NCBI GenBank assembly: GCA_000226015.1 | Contig: JH153885.1 | Location: forward strand, 285,050-314,668 | Reading direction: 5' to 3' | From: Mnemiopsis leidyi | Taxonomy: Eukaryota > Ctenophora > Tentaculata > Lobata > Bolinopsidae | Length of the DNA: 29,619 nt | Shown here: piece after piece, positions 1 to 10,888 of the stretch | Position numbering within the stretch: the stretch's first letter is position 1 | How the letters are laid out: every line of letters starts with the position of its first letter | Translations under genes and position numbers: made by a program | The notes under the pieces: generated by a model | The model's database searches: none | Told to the model about the DNA's origin: nothing | Seen by the model: only the letters and a program-made list of their open reading frames with translations

Positions 1-469
1 CAATACTAACCCCCCCCCCCTCATGTTCATCTGACCAGAGAGCATGGGACCCTCCGCAGACAACAGCTTGATATCATACCGTAAAATATTTTACCAAGGC
101 TTGAAACAACATTAACTTTTTACTAAGTAGCGGTTACCAAGGATATGATAGCTAGTGATCATAGCTCTCTTGACAAGTGGTTTTGTAGCCAAGAACGTCT
201 CCCAAGGGAATAGAATGTTCGGAATGTGACACTATACAGGGAGAGAGAAGGAAACTATTTGATGAGACGATTTTAGCTAGATATTCAGTAAGGATACACG
301 ATTGTTAAGAAAAACCTCAACTTAGCCAAGTTATGTAGAGTATATATATTAAGAATTCAAGGGTCAGTGTTTGGGGATGGTTTCTTTTACCCTGCATTTG
401 CAATTCAGACAGCGTCAGTAAAACAAGAGTACACACAAAAGTAGCAAGAAAATATCACTCGCCAGTTCG
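1..469. other. Non-coding stretch, left edge
   Basis: AT-rich DNA with a ten-C run near position 11. I see no convincing exon, no RNA gene and no clear repeat here. Confidence 0.5.
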
Positions 470-741
470 CAACTCCAGCAAACTGCACATTCTTCATCAA
501 GACCACGCTGCCAACCTGGTACCCCGTGGACTCCCGAACCGCGCAAACCTAACAGAGCGCGTCCCACTCCAGTTTCGCTCTGTCGGCTCGCTCTGATCCC
601 CGAACAGCTGGCGGACGGAGGGACGAGAGCGGCGCTCTGCACGGAAGTAGAGGGACTGACTCTTGGCGTAGCCAGACGGTTTGAAGGCTATAACGTCAGC
701 CACGGATTGCCATTGTGCCGCTTTTTTCTTGCTTACTCTAG
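470..741. promoter_or_regulatory. GC/CpG-rich island, possible promoter or first exon
   Basis: This block is clearly richer in G, C and CpG than its surroundings, with clusters such as GAGCGCG and GAGCGGCGCTC. On the plus strand it ends at CTAG|GTAAGC (donor at 742), which would suit a non-coding first exon reading right; the same TTGCTTACTCTAG would also serve as an acceptor. Two overlapping minus-strand frames of 68 and 75 codons are open across it, but the first begins with GTG, not ATG, and neither looks like a known protein. In invertebrate genomes such islands often mark transcription starts. That reading is inference, and the strand is undecided. Confidence 0.3.
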
Positions 742-3429
742 GTAAGCAGCATTAGCTTTAAACTGCTTAGTTTAATTCGATCGTTAAGTCTTTAACATTT
801 TAGACTTTCATAAGATACGTATCTACCTTTAACCTTAACGTATTAGTGACACAAACTGTGCTAAGTTAGCGTGTATTTGGGCTTAATACATATCATTAAG
901 CGTTAATTTATATTATTTAGAATTTACATAGTGCCAGATAAATCTTGTTTCTGAATGTTTTTATAAATTAGCAGATAGTTTGCTGAATTACTTTTAAGAG
1001 TTATCTAACCGGCACATGATATTGCGTCTCATTCCGAATAGCATGCATCGTTATGTTCACAAGCCGACGTAAATATTCCACATTTTTGTATTGAACACAT
1101 TTTCTAGACTAAAAGAATGTAAAGGGACACGAGTCGTGACTTTTAGTATGAAAACTAGAGAATTCTTTTCTTTTATTATTTTCAGCTGAACAATCGGTAA
1201 AATAAATGTCATGGGTTATTGGTCGTGGAATGCAGTAAACGAGAAAGATTATTAGACATCCTGTACAATTGTAAAACACAGGGCGGGTTTAATGTTTATT
1301 AACAATCTTAGTTTTCAAAAGTTTGCGCTAAATAGTGTCACGCATGATCTTATTCATTTTGTTAAGTAAAGAGCTAATCCCGAGTTTATAATCTTAACAG
1401 TAAACAAAATGCATTGTGTTATCTATGTGCATTGTGTACATGCTCACGGTTACTTTTATGCATAGCTTATATTGACCTTATACAGCATTTTATATAGCTC
1501 TAAATTCTAAAATTACATGGCCAACAAACCATGATTATTATTTGTCTCATCGGAGCTCTACATCGAGATACAAAAGCATTTCTGAACTTCTGATTTATGA
1601 AGATTTTCAAAATCGGTACAGATTTATAAATTATAAATGGAAAAATCGTATAATGGAAACTCCAGATTTATCCCTAGATTTTGTATGTACATACAACTTT
1701 ACTTATCTACCTAAAACATTCCACAAACCTGAGAGATCCTCCTCGCATCAACTGATGAGTAGTCATCGAGTCTGTAGACGCCCCTGAAAAAACAGTGTTA
1801 TGGAGACTGAATTATTGATTCTTATCATCAAAATAGATAAGATTTGGTTAATTGCTGCTTGATTAAAGTAAGAGTGTAATAGTCTTGAAAACTTAGAAGT
1901 AAAATTCCGAGTCCCAGAATGAGTGTTGCGTATATTTAATCCTCTATGCTACCCATATGATAAATTCCTACATGGCTACGAAAATATAAACTGTACGTGT
2001 TGTACGATAGACTTGAAACTATGTAGATATGAAAACCTGATCCTTAAAAGTCAAGGTAGTGTCCGTCATGACGTTTCTGAGAAATTCTGTCTGAGAAATT
2101 ATGCTGTTCGTGAGAAAACAGAGTAACACGTTTCGTTCTAGCAGCACTAATTTGTTACCCAGACTTCACTTTGACAGCCCTTCTTTGTTAGAGAATCCAA
2201 AATATGGAAACCTTAAATTTGTACGGGAAAAATATGCAGTTTACACACATCTATACTTCGGAACATCTTCGTATACTGAGGACGCAGACTTATTTAGCGT
2301 GTTTCTTAGAACAAGGTTGCAGTGCATATATTGTACGTTTGTGTGAATATGTTTCTCCGACTTCACAAAACAGTAATATGATTATGTGCCAGTCTAGCCG
2401 TATTGAGAGGATACATTCATACATCCATGCAGCTGAGCCAACCACAAGGTGTATAATCTGAGTCACAAGGATATAGGGGTTTAACTTGGCTTGTTTAACC
2501 ATAATCTAGTATGTTTTACTCTCTCATTTGAATAAACCAGATAAATGACAGAGCCAAAATACCGTAATATTTGCTGAGCGGTTTACAGGTTTGTAAAAAT
2601 AGGGATTCACTAATTATAAGTGAGCAACCATAATATGCTAGATAGCAACCATATATCGCTTCTGCAGTTCAATATTATGCTATAGCCTATGTGTTATGTT
2701 GGCTGCTATCCAAGTCAGTAAAACAATTTTGTTTTTGGCTTTTTTGGGTTCAGAATTTGAAACAAGACCCAATACCGCAATTTTCTAAATCATACTTCGT
2801 ACAGCAACCTCTAGGGATGGTAAAACTTAACTTTGAGTAAATGAAAAGGTTTTGTACTACATGAACTGTGACCACTGCACTACCCCAAGTACCCTTTACT
2901 AAGAAGTCAGTACCAGATTGTAATATTCATAAACACCAACCACAGCCTTACACTCAACTGATTAGCTAAACAAGGACCAGGAGTTTAGTGGGACTATCTC
3001 TTCTCATACAGAACCCATGTAATTTGCTGGTGACAGGCAAGATAAGTAGACCCAGATGGTAACAAGAGTCACGTACGTCGTACAGATATCAGATAGATAT
3101 CATAGATATCATATATAGATATGGGTGTCTTGGATTGTTTTACCGGATTTCATGTGTGCCTTTATTCGACTATATCAGCTATCACAATCCAATTGGTTTA
3201 GAGTTTTTTCTTTAATGAAATATTCTGATCTTGACGACAGACGAACTATTGCATTATGCCGACACCGTGATTTTCATGTGGATTATACAAGCTACATTGA
3301 GCGTGTAAAGTTATCAAAATAAGATATCTGCTCCCTAGTCTCTGAAGAACTTATTTTAAATACGTTCAACCCGGTACTCTCAAAAACCATATAGCAACAA
3401 AGCAAGATACCACCTAAATATCTCACTAC
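742..3429. other. Gene-poor stretch
   Basis: About 2.7 kb of AT-rich DNA. Open frames at 1542-1787, 1923-2126, 2101-2346, 2204-2461 and 3125-3322 (plus) and 2290-2502 (minus) are short, partly start with non-ATG codons, and show no recognisable domain or splice context. A short simple run of GATATCATA units lies at about 3085-3122. I see nothing else I can support. Confidence 0.45.
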
Positions 3430-3653
3430 CTTAGATCACTCTCAGTATCAAACTTCACCTCCATATGCATAGTGCTTTTATATGGTATATCATTCAGCAC
3501 TATGTGGGCTTCTATCTCTCCTAAACGTTTTAATGTGCTGAGTATGAAGTTGCGTGGTAACAGAAGTACAGTAGAGAGGTTGACGACAGTTCCAACTGTC
3601 TTGGCAGGGTTGGAGTGTGATGTCAAAATGTTGAAGTAGTTCTGGTAGGGAGC
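3430..3653 (-). CDS. Candidate internal exon, unknown protein
   Basis: On the minus strand an open frame of 74 codons plus 2 nt runs from an acceptor (AACCCTAG|GCTCCC, exon start 3653) to a donor (CTAAG|GTAGTG, exon end 3430). The translation begins APYQNYFNILTSHSNP, continues VVNLSTVLLLPRN, then LGEIEAHIVLNDIPY, and ends FDTESDLR. It reads like a folded domain with alternating hydrophobic strands. I do not recognise the family. The donor is weak and a shorter plus-strand frame is also open here, so a chance ORF is possible. No flanking exons in matching phase were found. Confidence 0.4.
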
Positions 3654-3829
3654 CTAGGGTTGTTTTGATTTTGTCTGGACAAAACAGAGGAATTATTTGA
3701 AATGTAAATCTTTAAAAAAAATTAAAGTTTTCTAACATAGTACACCCAAACTATTTCCTTAACTTGACTGTGTGTTCATATTTGCCTGGAAACCTCACAT
3801 ATTCGCTGTGTTGTGAAATTGAATGTCAG

Positions 3830-3983
3830 ATATTCTGATCATACCATCAAGTACAAGACATCTGGGCCAACTAGTATGATTATTCAACTAGAACTAACTC
3901 GCAAAACTGACAAATCTATTTCCAGTGTTCCCAGTGCAGATTGTGTCTGTATCATTTTACAGTTTACACCCAAAAAATACCAG
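3830..3983 (+). CDS. Candidate exon, unknown plus-strand gene (penultimate)
   Basis: Open from an AG at 3828-3829 to the donor TACCAG|GTAAAG. The frame encodes YSDHTIKYKTSGPTSM, IIQLELTRKTDK and ILQFTPKKYQ, ending in phase 0. The acceptor has a poor pyrimidine tract, so the left boundary is uncertain; the frame is open upstream to about 3763. The reason to take it seriously is that the next good acceptor (4176) opens a frame in the same phase that closes with two stop codons. I do not recognise the family. Confidence 0.3.
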
Positions 3984-4176
3984 GTAAAGTTTCAGTTCCG
4001 CAGTACTCTATCTACTCTATCTAAAACTCGGCGGTGGTGGCGTTCAACAATCGGCGGCGGTCGCACATCTATACTTCTTAAAGCCGTACATATAAAAACT
4101 GAAACCCCTGAATATTGTGTACGTCAATACATTCCCTGTCAACTTTAAATTTTAACCAAAATTGGCATTTCTCCAG

Positions 4177-4275
4177 AATCCAGTGAAGCAGGATGCTAAA
4201 CCACGGGAACCTGCTTTTAACTTCTCACAATCTACAGAAACTCACATTGCAGGACCTGTGTTTACGACGTCATAA
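4177..4275 (+). CDS. Candidate terminal exon, unknown plus-strand gene
   Basis: Follows a good acceptor (GGCATTTCTCCAG|AAT). In phase 0 it encodes 32 residues, starting NPVKQDAKPREPAFNFSQST and ending GPVFTTS, closed by TAA TAA. It joins in frame to the exon ending at 3983 across a 193-bp intron, giving TPKKYQ|NPVKQD. An AATAAA lies about 350 bp downstream near 4629. The protein is not recognised and the model rests only on phase and splice sites. Confidence 0.3.
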   Translation, partial: NPVKQDAKPREPAFNFSQSTETHIAGPVFTTS

Positions 4276-6167
4276 TAATCATTTACTTAAGACTTGGATA
4301 ACAAATCCAAACGTTACATACAGAAAGCTGCACTTGAAAGCTGCAGCCAGACAGTAATCCAGAAATCCGAACCAAACATCACTCAGGTCAGATTAAACAA
4401 TGAGTTTAACAGTAAGGCAATGTAAGAAGAGTGTAGAAAGAGATGGTGAAGTAGTTATATATTACTTGGACTGAGACTCCCCAATGTTATGTTATATTAT
4501 ATACGTCCTTTTATTTCTATTTATTGGCCCTGGATTGTTGTCGCTTCTTGGTTACTGAGTCCCTGTCTTATAGATGTTAATGAAGATTCAGGAATGACCA
4601 AAGCTTGACTAATTTTTAACTTCAATCGAATAAATGGTAATCAGGAATCAATGACACATTATTTCATTAATTTTAGAGTGGTCAAACAATTCTGCAATAA
4701 AGTCCGGCTTCTTTGATCACAACTCGAGATTGTAAAAGACTGATCAAATATTCTACGTTGGGGGTCCAAACTCCAAGGTTTATCAGAATTGCCAGAGCAA
4801 TATTGCAATATCACAACAATTCCGCACAACTGCAGTGCAAACTAGAGCTGTTCCCACAGCGCCATAAATGCACTGTATAGAGTTCAATAGATTATACAGT
4901 AGTAACGTGCCTATAGGTACATTGCACAAAAGTAACGTGCCTATAATAGGCACAGAATTAATGCGCTGATAGGTATAGTACTGCGGCAGTAACATGACTG
5001 CTCTAGAAGGTATATTATGTACAATATTCCACTGACAACCTCATAATGTACTCAACTTCTACGTCACGATGCATTTTTGGGCATTTAATTGCTTTATTTA
5101 ATGATCAGTCACGCTTTATACTTCATAAATATTGAATAAACCTGTGGGTTTAGGTTTAAAATACGCTTCCATTAGGCCATACCAAGATCACTGCTAATTG
5201 ATAAGTTATCAACTACTGAGTTACTTCACTAACTTATCACCGGTCACTTGGTCAGGTTATTGTGTATAGACATGTTTGGTTTTTCAGAATAAAACCTTCA
5301 GTATGTTCTATGTAAAGCCTCTACAACTGTTTTATCCCACTAGGAAGTGACTACCATTATTTCAAAATAGTGCCTATCTATCTTCCGACAAATAACACAT
5401 CTGAGCCACCTTTAACGTACCTTAACTAACATACTAGTACTACTTCAACTACTACTATTTTACCTACTCCTTACTCCATACTTCTTCAAGTCATTTTATG
5501 GAAGATGAAGTTATGTTAAAATTCATCCAGTGATGATGAAAAGTTAGGGAGGGGAACGATCAGTAATCATGGAAGCTAAGAATTACAGAAACTGTCATCT
5601 CTGTTCCGCAAATAGCTATCGACCAAGATACAGTGTAGATACAGTAGAAGAACAAGACATGATACAGATATAGGACGGCACTTAAACGTCCAGATGATAC
5701 TATCAAGATGATATTAATTATATTATAGACTAGATGAAGGACTGTCTTATCTGTATAAAGAGTTCAGGGTTACTCTGCTGGCTCGACTCGGTGGCGATAA
5801 GGCAGGAACGCTAACAGTAGGTGAAGATAGATGTCTGACAGTAAACATGAACTTGGTATGTAATTAGGTGGCTTTACGAGACAGTAAGTCCTACCTCAAG
5901 TTGACGTGGAATTCTGATCACTTAATCATAATATTCGACATCTTAGTCCCTGTCCAGGAGAGGATTGTTTCTAACTTCTCAGTTGTGTTCCAACAAATCG
6001 GAATTGAAAAATTGTGAAACTTTTACTGATAGTATATGACGTTTTCTTGACTGAATATTTGAATAGGGTTGGGAAGCAGAGATGTGAAGGATGAGGCTAC
6101 TATGATGAAGTGTTTAGTGTAGAATACTATTCTTATACAATAATCCTAGAGGAGTGGCATTTGCCTA
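4276..6167. other. Gene-poor stretch
   Basis: AT-rich DNA without a supportable exon. The minus frame at 4783-4995 overlaps a short repeat and is compositionally biased. Apart from the 4901-4947 duplication I see nothing structured. Confidence 0.45.
4901..4947. repeat. 30-bp-period short duplication
   Basis: The 15-mer AGTAACGTGCCTATA occurs at 4901 and again at 4931. The second copy runs into the short palindrome GCCTATAATAGGC. This is a minor local duplication. Confidence 0.7.
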
Positions 6168-6270
6168 TGCAATCTTCTTTGGTCGACTCAGCCGAATGAC
6201 CGGAATACCGTGATTGAGGGTTAAATGAGGAGGGTCTCCGTTAAAAGATCTGGAATCTTCCAGGTGCCCC
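6168..6270 (+). repeat. Dispersed repeat, copy A (inverted partner at 9.4 kb)
   Basis: This copy matches 9393-9476 in reverse complement. The shared core of 39 bases (6208-6246 here, 9414-9452 there) is identical. Flanking segments match with substitutions: TGCAATCTT on one side, GACTCAGCCG next to it, and GAATCTT and GCCCC on the other. Copy A has about 16 extra bases (6195-6210 region) after ACTCAGCCG. Either these are two copies of a short interspersed element or the two ends of one larger element of about 3.3 kb. No transposase-like coding is visible between them. Confidence 0.7.
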
Positions 6271-6426
6271 TTCTATATAACTGTAAAAGCCTGGGTACAG
6301 GTTTATAAGTGTTAGACATGCTCTATAAGATGATCTGAAGTCAGTACTCAGGAGATTGCCGGAAGTTAGCATCTATAGTAAGAGTACTGCTCTATAACCC
6401 ACCTTCAGTTAACACATGTCCAATCA

Positions 6427-6526
6427 GGTGGATATTGTACATTATAGAGTACCGTAAAAGGTGGATATTGTACATTATAGAGTACCGTAAAAGGTGGATA
6501 TTGTACATTATAGAGTACCGTTAAAA
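6427..6526 (+). repeat. Tandem repeat, 33 bp x 3
   Basis: Three nearly identical units starting at 6427, 6460 and 6493, each beginning GGTGGATATTGTACATTATA. The third differs by one inserted T near its end. The high identity implies recent origin. Confidence 0.9.
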
Positions 6527-8150
6527 GGTGTGAGTCTTACATGATAGTACACGATACAGTTTAGTTATTAATTCTGACAGAAACATCATTGAGAGAACAC
6601 ATTGCACTCGAGAGTAATGGTATGTTTACCATTACCAAAGCTTCAAATAACCACTAGCTTTGGTCGAGATGGTCCAATAAGGGGTAAGATAGATATTACA
6701 GTCAAGATAGAGAAATTAAAGTTTTACAATTATTGTCTAATTTCTGTCCGCACATCGCCCAGTTACAGACTAACACCAAATCTGTGTCGATAATCCAGAG
6801 CTTTAGAACACACGTAATCCTCAGTTCCATTCGAACAAGTGTCACGAGCGGTGTCACGTGATGCTGATAACACAAAGTTTGTAGATTGAACAGAGGCACT
6901 AAAATATCGTTAACAGTGATCAGACTTGAACATAGTACATCAAACAGAGTGACCTGTCAGCGTCTTCATTCAGAGATTTCAGGATACAGGGTTTTAGTTT
7001 AAGTTTGCTTTTTGAGAGTTATTAGATCATCGTGTAGGAGATATCTAGCACCAACTAAACTGAGAATACTGACTCCGTACGTAGCACCATCAGTTGATAG
7101 TACAATCTAAATGTGCTGGACTGTACTGTCGGCCGGACTAGATCGCGCTGAGAAGGGTAATTATTTCCCAACAGCAATAAAGTTCGGATAGTTGATATGT
7201 TTGTTAAACAACAAGATGGAAGTTAGAACAGAACCCTAACTCGGTAACATGGTGGTTCCACTCTTCTAAGTCTACCGGGCCCTACAAGTCCCTTTCGATA
7301 ACCTACAAAGTTCTAAAAGTGTTGTCTTAATTGGTAGACAACTATCCATTTTCTAGTGAAGAAATGTCAGAATGCACAGTTAAAAATGTGTGTTTTTTGC
7401 ATAATATGTGTAGTGACAGCCCATGTAAGGTTATCTCACGTTTTATGTTTAAATACACTCGAATTTCAAGTTTTTAACTTAAGCATATTCTTCACCTTGC
7501 ATGAGCCGTCAAATTGTCGAAATTCCACAAATACTTAAGCCATTGCACTGGTTTAGGTTTGTACAATGCAATGTCATATCTATTATCCATCGAGCGTTTA
7601 AGAATTTAGCCACATTCTCGCTTAGCCATTATGCCATTAGGATCAACTAGATCGTTCACATTTCTTAGCATATCTAAGAAATTATCACATCCCAACAGGA
7701 TCGGAATTAGATCTCATTCAAAGGTACGATAGCCGTTGGCTATCAAAACTTTCACACAATATAGATATTAAATATCTAACCACAATGTAAACAATTTAGA
7801 TCAACGCCGTACAGGGAGCAGTCAGCAAATTTTTTACCGTTTCTATTACTTTTACCCATCTATCATTATTGTTCTGTTATATTCAATTGTAAAGGCTACG
7901 ACTAAGGTACGTGATATATAGGGTTCATATTGATTCTTGAAGGCTAAGATATATATAATCTCCATTTCCCAAGCAGTGGTTGGCTGTCCACGTTCTTACA
8001 CACATCACTAATTAACCTCAGACAAGAGAACCACACTGTGCAGCCGGGAGGAGATTAAACTCAGCCAACACACGCTGCCTAATTATTTAAATGTATTTCC
8101 TGAGACACTGTCAGCACAATCCCTGCCAACTAGCCCTGTCGTTGGGAAAC

Positions 8151-8221
8151 TACCTGGATCGACCAACTACAGGATCACACTACCTGGATAGTACCTGGAT
8201 CGACCAACTACAGGATCACAT
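8151..8221 (+). repeat. Local duplication, 41-bp period
   Basis: A segment beginning TACCTGGATCGACCAACTAC at 8151 is repeated at 8192 almost without change (about 30 matched bases), with a partial TACCTGGATA between them. Confidence 0.85.
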
Positions 8222-8536
8222 CACCTGTAAATCTTCCAGCCTGAGTTAAGATACCACACTGACAATAGGTTGGAAACTTGCTAAGTAGCACATAATACGA
8301 CCTTGCTATATTAATATGTCGCTATCGCGGTAAAAAGTCAAGATAAGTCTAAGGCAGTATCTCAGTAGTCAGTATGTCTATTAATAGCTTGATGTAGATA
8401 TAGCTACTGCAGTTTCACGCATGGCTGGTTTGGCCGTTTTCAGATCAGATTTTGGGGCAAGTTAGGAAGTTCCATGACAACTAGTTAAAATTAAGTCGAG
8501 AGTTTAATAATTATAGGAGGCATCGATCAAGGATTT

Positions 8537-8612
8537 AACATGGGTCTGGATTCTGGGATCTAACATGGGTCTAGAAGGCGACATGGGAATTGGGAGATAA
8601 TATGGGTCTGAA
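8537..8612 (+). repeat. Degenerate short tandem repeat
   Basis: Imperfect units built on AACATGGGTCTGGA recur four times with variable spacers (ATGGGTCTGG, ATGGGTCTAG, ATGGGAATTG, ATGGGTCTGA). Confidence 0.6.
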
Positions 8613-9392
8613 CCTATTTGTTGGTTTCTCAATTTGATATTAATTAAAAACTTACTTGCATTACACTGATTCGCACTTACATCATTGTCTAACGTTTATG
8701 TTCATTCATAATACTCATAATCACATAACACACCAGGATAGTGAAGCTAATGATGCCCAATAAAGGAAGTGTTCAGTCCTAAGGATGAACACCGCACAAA
8801 CTTAATTACATCGTCAAACTAATCCAATCTCCTCCCCACTCCCTAGCCTACATTACCACAACACACATCCCCACATAGGGACTCAAATTTCATGATCGTT
8901 TTGGGCGAGGGAACATAGTAAAACCAATCTCGTAGTCTGATTTAGGGAGGTTTCAAAAATGTGACCGTTTCGAACAAAACTGAGGGAAACTGAAAGGTAC
9001 GAGTTAGAAAATTTCAGGTAGTGCTTGAATTAGCTTCTTTCTAGAGGATATTGATCACATTTCAAACTGCATCCTGCAATTATTTCAAATTCTTTTCTGC
9101 ATTTAAAATTCTTTTCTGCGTAACTTAATTGTTATCTATTCTTTCCTTCCTAAAACACCGTTACTTCCTCAATAATGACGTATTGATCCGATAAAAAGAT
9201 CTTTCTAAATACTTTTCTAGCCGTCATTTCACAACACGGATGAATAAAACGATGATACGTCATGCTGGACATCTAAACTTTCCAGCCTGCTTAGCTCTGA
9301 TAACTCGGCTTTTCGGTAAGTAAACCGTCAAATCTTTACACAGTACTTGTTACACAGTATTTGATAAAGGCATTTACAATTATACTGAATGG

Positions 9393-9476
9393 GCCCCTAA
9401 AAGATTCTTGATTTTTTAACGGAGACCCTCCTCATTTAACCCTCAATCACGGCTGAGTCGGCTGAAAAAGATTGCA
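9393..9476 (-). repeat. Dispersed repeat, copy B (inverted partner at 6.2 kb)
   Basis: Reverse complement of 6168-6270, lacking about 16 bases that copy A has next to ACTCAGCCG. The core of 39 bases is identical. See copy A for interpretation. Confidence 0.7.
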
Positions 9477-10270
9477 CAGTACAGCTGTTATGTTTTATGC
9501 AACGTCTACACGTTTTATCCCTAATAAGTACATTTATCCTGTATCCACAATCCTTGATATCCAACATATATGTAATGGTTTCGTGTCAAATTATCTCGTA
9601 AAATGTAAAATATTACTGTGTACATTGATGCAAATTTAAAATGTATTTTACACAAACCTTACACGTTCCTTACAAGAACTTAGCAAATAATAACATGACA
9701 GTGGCATAGTTATTAGCAATAAAGTGGCGGACAGCGGACTGCTTCTTTTAGGCACAAGGTTAAGTGTATGGTTACTCGCTAGTACATGAACACACTTGAA
9801 AATTAGGCATAGTCTCTCCTTGTTCAATAAAACACCTTAATTCCAGCAGAATTTGAATAAAATTCATATTAAAAACTGTATTTATGTAACAGTAACTAAT
9901 ATGAATTTTATAATATATAAACCAAAAACTCATACAGTTTACATTAGATACATTTCCAATTTCGTGATTGGCTGACATAATCTTATCTTGTATAACTTCC
10001 CTTCCAGCTTATCAACAACGAGTGCTTGAAGGTTGCTAATTAAACTTCTGACTTGGACGCGATGTTGTTATCTCAAAATGTAATTGAAATGAGGCTATGG
10101 TACTAATTTGCGAGAGATAGAATACTAGAAGTTAGAACTTCTCCACATAGAGATGAAGTCTTGACATAACATTTCAAGATATCTGGCCTACTTTCAAATA
10201 TGCCAAACCATCGTGTTACACAGTCAAGACTTGTATAGAACTATGTAATCAGTTTAAGAAATATGCTAAC
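9477..10270. other. Intron or intergenic stretch
   Basis: AT-rich. If the minus-strand gene beginning at 10888 continues left, this is part of its third intron. The minus frame at 9772-9978 has no acceptor or donor in a usable place and is rejected. Confidence 0.4.
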
Positions 10271-10387
10271 CTCTAGTAAGAGTCTTCTCCTTGGCAGCAG
10301 GGGTAGGATTGAACGCAGCTAGTTCGTTGATTAAGTCGGAAAAGTTTTGTCCCCCATTAGCTGTACCTAAATAGTTAGGATTTTGAG
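10271..10387 (-). CDS. Exon 3 of the minus-strand gene starting at 10888
   Basis: Acceptor GCCCCAG|CTCAAAAT accepts the phase 1 end of exon 2 and leaves 38 full codons: QNPNYLGTANGGQNFSDL, then INELAAFNPTPAAKEKTLTR. The donor is AGAG|GTTAGC. A second in-phase acceptor (GGTACAG|CTAATG, 24 bases further in) is possible, and the frame is open upstream of the chosen site as well, so the exact start is uncertain. The segment FSDLINELAAF is a short amphipathic helix-like motif. No downstream exon was found to the left, so the gene is incomplete. Confidence 0.55.
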
Positions 10388-10644
10388 CTGGGGCAAGTAA
10401 ATTTCTGCAGTAGCCAATTCCATCAGGTGGCTGGGAATTTATCACTAAGTTTAAGTTTTGTAGTAATGACTGATATAAGAATTATCTATTTTAGGAGACA
10501 CATATGCTACCCAAAAAGTGCAGACCCAAACTCCCGTCTGCACAGGTTTTGTTGTTATCATTTAATACCCTCAGAATTCTCATCGCCTAGAAACTTTTGG
10601 CCACCAAAATCTACAAGCTCAGAAGAAGGTTAATGCCAACTTAC

Positions 10645-10687
10645 CATCTTTAATGTCCAATGCATCCGGATCTTTCTTTGTCACCTC
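10645..10687 (-). CDS. Exon 2 of the minus-strand gene starting at 10888
   Basis: A 43-nt mini-exon bounded by TTTCTAG|GAGG and GATG|GTAAGT, encoding EVTKKDPDALDIKD and one base of the next codon. Both splice sites are close to consensus and the phase agrees with exons 1 and 3. Confidence 0.6.
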
Positions 10688-10810
10688 CTAGAAATATTCA
10701 TTTCTAATTATTTCCTAACACGAAATGATGCTAAATTCGTCAGTTTGCCTAAAATCTCAATTCCTCTAAGGTCTTCTCGTGGGGATAAATGACAAATCGG
10801 AGACACTCAC

Positions 10811-10888
10811 CTTTTTGTGATTAGGGCTGAAGTTTATGTCATCAAGCTCTCCAATCATTGAATCAATTTCATCAAGTATAGACTCCAT
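10811..10888 (-). CDS. Exon 1 (start) of an unidentified minus-strand gene
   Basis: ATG at 10888 with an A at -3 opens 26 codons (MESILDEIDSMIGELDDI, then NFSPNHKK) ending at a strong donor AAAAAG|GTGAGTG. With exons 2 and 3 the model gives an acidic N-terminal region of about 79 residues: an amphipathic helix rich in I, L, D and E, a charged linker, then a second short helix (FSDLINELAAF). Two such short acidic helices at the N-terminus are reminiscent of the talin-binding end of MRL adaptors (Mig-10, RIAM, lamellipodin), and also of LD-type motifs. This is a resemblance of style only, not an assignment. The rest of the gene is not found. Confidence 0.6.

Larger units (their letters stand above)
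6527..9392. other. Gene-poor stretch
   Basis: No exon here can be supported. ORFs at 6602-6793 (plus), 6702-6899 (minus) and 7356-7538 (plus) overlap or have no splice or domain support. Two small local duplications are listed separately. This stretch also lies between the two inverted copies of the dispersed repeat. Confidence 0.45.

Noticed and set aside
3125..3322. 65-codon plus-strand ORF
   Set aside because: GTG start, no donor at its end and no family recognised. A fragment of a mobile element is possible but not shown.
6427..6526. 33-bp x 3 repeat considered as a CRISPR array
   Set aside because: The units are directly abutting with no unique spacers, and the window is from an animal genome.
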